From assembly GCF_026153205.1 (NCBI RefSeq), contig NZ_JAPFBW010000011.1, positions 1 through 64,000 of the forward strand: a stretch of DNA of 64,000 nucleotides, given 5' to 3'. The notes below the pieces were generated by a model, which saw only the letters and a list, made by a program, of their open reading frames with translations, was not told the DNA's origin and searched no databases. Shown one piece after another: positions 57,453 through 64,000 of the stretch. The stretch's first letter is position 1. Each line of letters begins with the position of its first letter. The position numbers and the translations under genes are program-made. This stretch comes from Aquabacterium sp. A7-Y (GTDB taxonomy: Bacteria > Pseudomonadota > Gammaproteobacteria > Burkholderiales > Burkholderiaceae_C).

Positions 57453-60400
57453 TCACGTCGACAGGCTCTCGACGAGCCCACTCACCGAGCGTTCGCCCTT
57501 GACCAGTCCCTGCGGCCGCGAGCAATCGCGGTGTTCGAAGGCATAGGTCGGCAGCACCTGCCGCCTGAAGCCGTCGCGTTCGAAATACACCGACCAGTCG
57601 AGCGTGCGCCCGCCGGCCCACAGCGCCCCGAGGGCCTGTTGCCAAGCGGCCTCATCCAGACCGACCGACGCATCCAGCCACGTGCTCGAGCCCCCCTGCG
57701 TATCGCGCAGGCACAGCAGACCGGCTGGAGCCGTGGCCGGCTCGAGCGGAATCCGCCCCAGCTGTGACGGGGCCGCCGGAGCGCCGCGCAGCCACTGGTC
57801 GAGGGCCTCCTGCAAGGGCAGGCCCGCCCACAGCACGGCCGCCACCAGCCACAGGCCGTCCTGGTGGAAGATGCGCTCCGGCTGCACCCCGAGCTCGTCC
57901 AGGCAGCGTGCCGTGGCGTAGTGGATGCCGAACCAGGCCAGCTCACGCCCGCGCTCCTGCGCCGCGTCAGCGTGCCGGCGCGCTGCTGTCTGCACCTCCT
58001 GCAGCGCCGTGCTGAAGCGGTGCTGCCCACGCCATGGCGCCCCTGACACCGACGGCAGCGTCGGGCCGGGGGCAAAACAGAAGCCGACCTGGTCGATCGC
58101 CGCCGGCAACACCGCCCGTCCGCTGCGCAGCGTTTCGCGCAGGCCGGCCAGCTGCGCCAGCAGGTCGTCGCGGTCGCTCGGATACAGGCACTGGGTGTGC
58201 TCGAAGCGGCAGCGCCCGACCAGGGTCGAATAGCAGATCTCGCTCAGCCGAAGCGCGTCGTCCGCCCCGGCCGGCAGGCGCTGCAGATGCTCGATATGGC
58301 GTTCACACAAGGCCGCCAGCGCCGCTCGGCTGCGTGCCGACAGGGCGAAGATGCCGCCGCCTTCCAACCGGGTCGCCGGCCGTGCCGGCGCGGTGTCGTG
58401 CGCTGCCACGATGAGGTGGGCATTGGTGCCGCTGAAGCCGAACGAGCTGACGGCACACACCAGGGCGCCGTCGCCGGCGGGGGTCAGCGGCTGCGGTGCG
58501 GTGGGGATGCGGATCGCCTGTGCATCGATCTCCAGATGCGGATTCAGCGCCGTCAGGTGCAGCGTGGGCGGGATGGTGCGATGTTTCATCATCAGCAGCA
58601 CCTTGACCAGGCCGGCCACGCCGGCGGCACTTTCGGTGTGCCCGATGTTGCTTTTGACGGCCCCGACATACAGAGGGTTGGCGGCATCGTGATGGGCGCC
58701 ATAGGTCTGCTTCAGGGCCGCCATCTCGATCGGATCGCCCAGCTGTGTGCCGGTGCCGTGCGCCTCCACATAAGACACCTGGGAAGGAGGGATGCCGGAG
58801 CGCGCCAGCGCCGTTTCGATCAGGGCCGCCTGCTGGCGGCTGCTCGGCGCGGTGATGCCCTGCCCCTGGCCGTTGTGGTTGACCGCGCCGCCCTTGATGA
58901 CCCCCCAGATGACATCACCGTCGGCCACGGCGTCGGCCAGGCGCTTGAGCAGCACCATGGCGCAGCCGTCGGAGCGCACATACCCGTCCGCGCTGGCGTC
59001 GAAGCTGCGGCAGCGCCCGCTGGGCGACAACATGCCGGCCTTGGACAGGACGATGTTGTTGGCCGGCGAAAGAATCACGTTCACGCCGCCCGCCAGCGCC
59101 ACCCGGCACTCGCCCTGGCGCAGGTGTTGCGCCGCCACGTGCACCGCCACCAGCGACGACGAACAGGCGGTGTCGACCGCCATGCAGGGGCCCTGCCAGT
59201 TCAGCAGGTAGGCGATGCGCCCCGGGATCGCGCTGACGTGGTGCCCGGGCCCCATCAGGCCGGTGAGCGCCTTGGCGTGGCGCTGCGACAGGTCGGCGAA
59301 GTCCGAGGGCCCCGGTCCGATGAAAATGCCGGCGCTCGCCGCCAGGGCCTGCGGCGTGTAGGCGGCCGACTCGATGGTCTCCCAGGCCACTTCGAGCGCG
59401 ATGCGCTGCTGCGGATCCATGTACTCCGCTTCACGGTCGCCGATGCCGAAAAAGCGGTTGTCGAAGCCGTGCACATCGCTCAGCTGGCCGCCCTCGTTGG
59501 CGTACATCTTGCCGTCCTCGGTGCTGCCCGGCGCATAAAAGCGCGGCACCTCCCAGCGCGATCCGTCGAAGGACTGCACCAGGTCGAAGCCGCCGGCCAG
59601 CCGCTCCCAGAAGGCGTCGATGCCATCGGCGCCGCCCGGCATGCGGCAGCTCATGCCGATGATGGCGATAGCGTCGTCGCCGGCCGCTGGCGTCGCAGCC
59701 GCAGGCCGTGGCGCCGCCTCCGCTGCCGGCGCTTGCGACCCGGGCGCTGCGCCGTGCCGGCGCAGCTCGGCCAGCAGCAGGCGCGACACCGCCGCGATGC
59801 TGGGGGCATCGAACATCAGCGACACCGGCAGCCGCAGCTGCAGCTGCGCGGCAAAACGATTGCGCAGCTCGACCGACAGCAATGAATCCATGCCCAGTTC
59901 CTGCAGCGCCCGGTTCGGGTCGAGCGGGTCGGCCGGATCGATCGCCAGCACCTGGCGCACCGTCGTTTCGACAAACACACTCAGCTGCCTGAGGGCGGCC
60001 GCCTCAGTCTGACGCTGCAGCTCTTGCACCAGGTCGGAGGGGCCGACCTGGGGGGCGCCGCCCTCCCGGGTTGCGGCAGAGGAAGCCCCGCGCAGCTGCT
60101 GCTCGAGCAGCGGCTGCGGCACCCGCTCGGCCAGGTAATCGGCGATGCGGCGCCAGTCAAAGCGGGCGATCACCGCCTCGCAGCGGCCACGCGCCAGCGC
60201 CTGCTCCATCGTCGCGATGGCGGTCGGCGCCTCCAGCAGCACCAGGCCCGAGCGTGCGATCTTGTGCTGGACACGCTGTGTGCTGGCCATGCCCACGTCG
60301 GCCCAGGGTCCCCAGTGAAGCACGGTCGCCGACAGGCCCCGGGCGTTGCGGGCACGCCCCAGCGCGGCGGCAAAGCCATTCGCAGCGGCGTAGTTGGCCT

Positions 60401-63400
60401 GACCCGCCGATCCGACCAGATGGGCGATCGAAGAGAACAGCACGAACTGCTCGACCCCGGCCGCCTGCGCCAGGCGATGCAGGTTCAGCGAGCCCGACAC
60501 CTTGGCGTGCATCACACGCTGAAAGTGCGCCGCGCTGAGGTTCTGCAGCGGTGCATCGTCGAGCACACCGGCCGCATGAAAAATCCCCGCCAGCGGCAGG
60601 CGGGCCGCGGCGGCCACGCCGGCACGCAGGGCCGCATCGTCCGCCACATCCGCCTGCACCAGCGTGGCCTGTACACCTTCGCCGCGCAAGCGGGCGAGCG
60701 TTGCGGCGACGGCCGCGTCCTGCGGCCCCCGGCGCGACAGCAGCAGCACCTGGCCGGCCCCGCGATGCGTCAGCCAGCGGGCGACCGCCAGGCCGATGCC
60801 GCCCAGGCCGCCACTCACGAGGTAGCTGCGATCGCCCCTCAGGACGGCCGCGGCCTCGCCGGACGGCGGGGCCTCGGTCAGCCGCCGGACATGGCGACGC
60901 CCCTGCCGGAACGCCACGTGGTTCTCGTGATCGCCGGCTCGCAGCGCCAGCACGATCTGCTGCATCTTGTCCGAGGCGCTGCTGTCCGGGTCCAGATCGA
61001 TGCTCCAAGGCCGCCACTGCGGCTGCTCCATGCCCAGCGTCTGCACGAAACCGCTGACCAGGCTGTCCGCGACATTCACCAGCGGGGTGTCATCAGCGAC
61101 GCTTTCGACGCCCTCGGTGATGAAACCCAGCCGCAGCTCGCCGGTGTGGCCGGCCTGCAGCAAGGCCTGGCTGACACGCAGCAGGGTGTGCGCCGTGGTG
61201 TCGGCGCGGGCTGCCATGGCGTCCTGCAGTCGGGCATCGGCCAGCCAGTCCTGTCCCAGCCAGGGCGGCGGCGCCAGCCAGACCAGCAGGTCCAGCGCCT
61301 GTGCCGGGGCCTCCAGGAACAGGGTGGCCAACAGATCCTCGATGACACCCGCCTGCCGCCAGCCCTCGGGCAGGCGCCGCCACTGCACGCCCGGCGTCGT
61401 GAGGCCCTCCGGCAGGGCCCCGGCTTCCGTCAGGATCACCCGGCGCCGCCCGGCCGGCAGCGCTTGCGAGGGGTCCACGGCCTGCGCCTGCCAGTGCAGC
61501 TCATAGTGGACCCGGGTGTCGTCCTCGGTCGCCTGCAGCAGCGCGACTTTCGCGTTCTGCGGCCAATGGCGCCGGCGCTGGAAGGCGTAGGTCGGCAACA
61601 CCAGCCGCTGCGGGCGCACGCTGCCGTAGAGCGCCGGCCAGTCCACCTCGATCCCGGCCTCATAGAGAGCGGCCAGCGCGGCATCCCAGGACGGCACCAG
61701 GGGGCCTGCGAACCAGCGCAGGCGGCCGGCGTCGTCGCCCTCGATCGCTGCGGCTGTGCCGATCTGCACACGCAGCCCGTGGCGGAGCTCGCCCCCCTCC
61801 AGCACCCGAAGCGGCGCCGGCTCCAGCAGCCAGGCCGCCCGCGTTGCGGCATGGCGGAAGGTGTCGATGCGGCTGACGCCGCTGTCGGCATCGACCAGCG
61901 CCAGCCGGGGCGGCAAGGGGGTCCAGCCGGCGGCCAGGGCGTCGCGCCCGGGGCCGGCCGCCAGATAGACCAAGGCCTGTTCCGGGCTGAGCAGGCCCGC
62001 CACGCTGGCCGCGACCAGTTTGCCGAGGGTGTCCGTCCCGGCCAGCGCGGCCGGCTTCACACCGGCGCTCAGCAAGGTCTGGCAGATCGCATGCGCCACG
62101 CGGAAGGACTGCGCCTCATGCGTGTCGGCCGGCGTGGCGGCCAGCCGCTCGAGGTGTCCGGCAAACACCGAACTGGAACGCGCCAGCCACTCGCCCAGCG
62201 CCGCGGCCTCGCGGCCCAGCGATCCGAGCACCAGCGTCACCGGGCCGGCCGGCTTGTCGGCGGCCGCCGTCGCGCGTTGGGCCAGCGCGGCGTCCAGCGC
62301 CGCCTGCAGACCGCCCAAGCTCTCGGCCGGCAGCGCCACACGCCGCTTGAAGTGGTTGCGACCGACCTGGGTGGTGTAGGCCAGCGCCTCGAGGTCGACC
62401 GCCTGCTGCGCCAGATGCTCGCGATAACGCATCAGCAAGTCGTGCAAGGCCGCCTCGCTGGTGGCCGACAGGGTCACCAGCCGCGGACCGCGCCAGCTCG
62501 TCACCGGCGGCGTGGCCGGTGCGACGCTGCGCAAGATGGCATGCGCATTGGTGCCGCTGAAGCCGAAGGAATTCACCGCGCCATAGCGAGTCTCGCCGGG
62601 CTCGCCCCAGGCCTGCTCGGCCACCGCGATCTGCACCCCCTCGCGCAGGGTGATGTGCGGGTTGAGGCGCGAGAAGTTGCGCTGCGGAACGACACGGTTG
62701 TGGGACAGGCACAAGGCCAGCTTGATCAGCCCCGAGATCCCGGCGCTGGCTTCGGTATGGCCGATCAGCGCCTTCACCGAGCCGACCCGCAAGGGGGCGT
62801 CGGGGCTGCGGCCCTCCCCGTAGACCGTCTGGATCGAATTCATCTCGATCGGGTCGCCCAGCGGCGTCCCGGTGCCGTGGGCTTCGATATAAGCCACCTG
62901 CGTCGCATCGATGCCGGCGCGCCCCAGCGCATCGCGCATCAGCGCGATCTGCGCCGCGGTGCTGGGCGCGGTCAGGCCCTGGCTGCGGCCGTCATGGTTG
63001 ACGGCGGTCGCGGCAATGGCGGCCAGGATCGGGTCCCCGTCGGCCAGCGCCTGCGACAGCCGCTTGAGCACCACCAGCGCACAGCCCTCCCCGCGCACAT
63101 AGCCATCGGCCCGTTCATCGAAGGTCCAGCACTGCCCCGTCGGCGACAACATGCGCGCGTTCGAGCTGACGATCGAGGCCTCGGGCGACAGGATCAGCGA
63201 GCTGCCGCCGGCGAGAGCCAGCTCGCACTCGCCCTTCAGCAGGCTCTGGCAGGCCAGGTGCACGCTGACCAGCGAGGACGAACACGCCGTGTCCAAGGTC
63301 AGGCAGGGGCCGTGCACCCCGAGGACATAGGCCAGCCGCCCCGCGGCGATGCTGAAGGCCTCGCCTGACGCGTAATAAGGCGAGTGCCTGGCGTCCGGGC

Positions 63401-63956
63401 CGATGATGTCGGGCGCGTTCAGGTGCAGGTAGTCCTTGTTCATCATGCCGACGAACACGCCCACCGCACGGCCATTCAACTCGGCACAAGCGTGGCCGCT
63501 GCGCTCGATGGCCTCCCAGGCCACCTCGAGCAAGAGCCGCTGCTGCGGATCCATCGACTCCGCCTCGCGCGGCGAAATGGCGAAAAAGTCGGCATCGAAA
63601 CGATCGACCTGGTCCAGCAGGCCCAGCGAGCGGGTGTGGATCTTGCCGCCGGTTTCCGGGTCGGGATCGAACCACGCGCTCATGTTCCAGCGCTCGTGCT
63701 GCATGTCGGCGATGCCGCTGCGCGCGTGGCGCAGCAAGTCCCAGTAATCGGCCGTGTTGGCCACTCCCCCGGGAAACCGGCACCCCACCCCGATGATGGC
63801 GATCGGCTCGTCCGCCGGCACAGGGGTCGTCCCGGTGGCCTCGCGCTGCTGCTGCTTGAGCTTCAGGGCCAGCGCCATCAACTGGTTTTTCGACAGCTTG
63901 GACAGGCGGCTCAGGTAGTCGCTCTGCCAGTCGGCGGTTGTGGACAGCTCATTCAC
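57453..63956 (-). CDS. PKS A: KS-KR-ACP and a terminal KS whose module continues in PKS B
   Basis: This 2167-residue synthase starts with a helical docking segment (LSKNQLMALALKLKQQQREA, 21-40). Module 1: KS (49-478; C225, H360, H400), AT remnant (490-800; TDTLG at 641-645 in place of GHSxG), KR (1043-1225; LDD at 1132-1134, B-type) and ACP (LGMDSL, S1358). Then a second full KS (1428-1850; C1598, HGTGT, NIGH) and another AT remnant (1860-2145) ending in LPTYAF. The protein stops there, with the KR and ACP of this module supplied by PKS B. The start is GTG 63956, overlapping the upstream gene by eight bases. Module 1 should set the C19 hydroxyl that is later carbamoylated. Confidence 0.92.
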   Translation of the reverse strand: MNELSTTADWQSDYLSRLSKLSKNQLMALALKLKQQQREATGTTPVPADEPIAIIGVGCRFPGGVANTADYWDLLRHARSGIADMQHERWNMSAWFDPDPETGGKIHTRSLGLLDQVDRFDADFFAISPREAESMDPQQRLLLEVAWEAIERSGHACAELNGRAVGVFVGMMNKDYLHLNAPDIIGPDARHSPYYASGEAFSIAAGRLAYVLGVHGPCLTLDTACSSSLVSVHLACQSLLKGECELALAGGSSLILSPEASIVSSNARMLSPTGQCWTFDERADGYVRGEGCALVVLKRLSQALADGDPILAAIAATAVNHDGRSQGLTAPSTAAQIALMRDALGRAGIDATQVAYIEAHGTGTPLGDPIEMNSIQTVYGEGRSPDAPLRVGSVKALIGHTEASAGISGLIKLALCLSHNRVVPQRNFSRLNPHITLREGVQIAVAEQAWGEPGETRYGAVNSFGFSGTNAHAILRSVAPATPPVTSWRGPRLVTLSATSEAALHDLLMRYREHLAQQAVDLEALAYTTQVGRNHFKRRVALPAESLGGLQAALDAALAQRATAAADKPAGPVTLVLGSLGREAAALGEWLARSSSVFAGHLERLAATPADTHEAQSFRVAHAICQTLLSAGVKPAALAGTDTLGKLVAASVAGLLSPEQALVYLAAGPGRDALAAGWTPLPPRLALVDADSGVSRIDTFRHAATRAAWLLEPAPLRVLEGGELRHGLRVQIGTAAAIEGDDAGRLRWFAGPLVPSWDAALAALYEAGIEVDWPALYGSVRPQRLVLPTYAFQRRRHWPQNAKVALLQATEDDTRVHYELHWQAQAVDPSQALPAGRRRVILTEAGALPEGLTTPGVQWRRLPEGWRQAGVIEDLLATLFLEAPAQALDLLVWLAPPPWLGQDWLADARLQDAMAARADTTAHTLLRVSQALLQAGHTGELRLGFITEGVESVADDTPLVNVADSLVSGFVQTLGMEQPQWRPWSIDLDPDSSASDKMQQIVLALRAGDHENHVAFRQGRRHVRRLTEAPPSGEAAAVLRGDRSYLVSGGLGGIGLAVARWLTHRGAGQVLLLSRRGPQDAAVAATLARLRGEGVQATLVQADVADDAALRAGVAAAARLPLAGIFHAAGVLDDAPLQNLSAAHFQRVMHAKVSGSLNLHRLAQAAGVEQFVLFSSIAHLVGSAGQANYAAANGFAAALGRARNARGLSATVLHWGPWADVGMASTQRVQHKIARSGLVLLEAPTAIATMEQALARGRCEAVIARFDWRRIADYLAERVPQPLLEQQLRGASSAATREGGAPQVGPSDLVQELQRQTEAAALRQLSVFVETTVRQVLAIDPADPLDPNRALQELGMDSLLSVELRNRFAAQLQLRLPVSLMFDAPSIAAVSRLLLAELRRHGAAPGSQAPAAEAAPRPAAATPAAGDDAIAIIGMSCRMPGGADGIDAFWERLAGGFDLVQSFDGSRWEVPRFYAPGSTEDGKMYANEGGQLSDVHGFDNRFFGIGDREAEYMDPQQRIALEVAWETIESAAYTPQALAASAGIFIGPGPSDFADLSQRHAKALTGLMGPGHHVSAIPGRIAYLLNWQGPCMAVDTACSSSLVAVHVAAQHLRQGECRVALAGGVNVILSPANNIVLSKAGMLSPSGRCRSFDASADGYVRSDGCAMVLLKRLADAVADGDVIWGVIKGGAVNHNGQGQGITAPSSRQQAALIETALARSGIPPSQVSYVEAHGTGTQLGDPIEMAALKQTYGAHHDAANPLYVGAVKSNIGHTESAAGVAGLVKVLLMMKHRTIPPTLHLTALNPHLEIDAQAIRIPTAPQPLTPAGDGALVCAVSSFGFSGTNAHLIVAAHDTAPARPATRLEGGGIFALSARSRAALAALCERHIEHLQRLPAGADDALRLSEICYSTLVGRCRFEHTQCLYPSDRDDLLAQLAGLRETLRSGRAVLPAAIDQVGFCFAPGPTLPSVSGAPWRGQHRFSTALQEVQTAARRHADAAQERGRELAWFGIHYATARCLDELGVQPERIFHQDGLWLVAAVLWAGLPLQEALDQWLRGAPAAPSQLGRIPLEPATAPAGLLCLRDTQGGSSTWLDASVGLDEAAWQQALGALWAGGRTLDWSVYFERDGFRRQVLPTYAFEHRDCSRPQGLVKGERSVSGLVESLST

Positions 63957-64000
63957 GGATGAATTCCTCTCCCAGCAGCGCTTCCAGGTCCTCGTCCCCG
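63949..64000 (-). CDS. C-terminal end of an upstream gene, probably a PKS (partial)
   Basis: Only the last 16 residues are visible (GDEDLEALLGEEFIRE, stop TGA at 63949-63951). The acidic, leucine-spaced pattern resembles the docking tails of PKS D and E2. Its stop lies inside the first codons of PKS A (GTGAATGA), so the genes are coupled. It is probably the loading/first-module PKS of the same operon. The rest is outside the window. Confidence 0.65.
   Translation of the reverse strand, partial: GDEDLEALLGEEFIRE

Overview
The window comes from a GC-rich Gram-negative bacterium. The cysD-cysN pair, a 7Fe ferredoxin, a thioredoxin-reductase-like ferredoxin reductase and the protein style all fit a betaproteobacterium, probably Burkholderiales. 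The genus cannot be told from this sequence.

Layout. (1) Positions 1-3.3 kb (+) carry housekeeping genes: the end of cysD, cysN, fdxA and fpr. (2) Positions 3.5-4.1 kb (+) carry one unrecognised gene. (3) Positions 4.1-10.7 kb (-) are a tailoring/export operon read from the right: MATE exporter, periplasmic PQQ dehydrogenase, cupin/JmjC-fold Fe(II)/2-oxoglutarate enzyme, O-carbamoyltransferase. (4) A 309-base divergent promoter region follows, with a lux-box-like palindrome. (5) Positions 11.0-12.7 kb (+) hold a two-gene shikimate-type operon: a TIM-barrel isomerase/dehydratase-like protein and a shikimate dehydrogenase homologue. (6) From 12.7 kb to the right edge, all on the minus strand, lies one huge polyketide synthase (PKS) operon. 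Read in transcription order it is: tail of an upstream PKS, PKS A, B, C, D, E (split into E1 and E2), F, then old yellow enzyme, truncated-KS/PCP protein, CaiB/BaiF-type CoA transferase, stand-alone condensation protein and quinone-oxidoreductase-like enzyme. Gene junctions in it are overlaps or gaps below 60 bases.

Reading. Domain order, accessory genes and release machinery all point to an enacyloxin-type antibiotic. The last PKS ends in a ketosynthase that keeps its Cys but has lost the His of HGTGT (KS0). It is followed by a free PCP with an acidic C-terminal tail and a condensation protein with an N-terminal beta-hairpin docking domain. No thioesterase is present. This is the known enacyloxin dual-transacylation release onto 3,4-dihydroxycyclohexane carboxylic acid (DHCCA). 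Colinear reading predicts C-methyls at C6 and C12, conjugated double bonds at C2, C4, C6 and C8, and oxygen at C11, C15, C17 and C19. It agrees with what I remember of enacyloxin IIa: 6,12-dimethyl, 15-oxo, 17-hydroxy, 19-carbamoyloxy.

Most unusual points. The cupin-fold enzyme has an HxG in place of the iron-binding HxD, as in radical halogenases. Only one acyltransferase (AT) in the visible assembly line is intact; several other modules keep AT remnants without the catalytic Ser. The free PCP is fused to a truncated, Cys-less relative of KS0. PKS E is split by what looks like a one-base deletion. A lux-box-like site sits 32-33 bases from -10-like hexamers on both strands.
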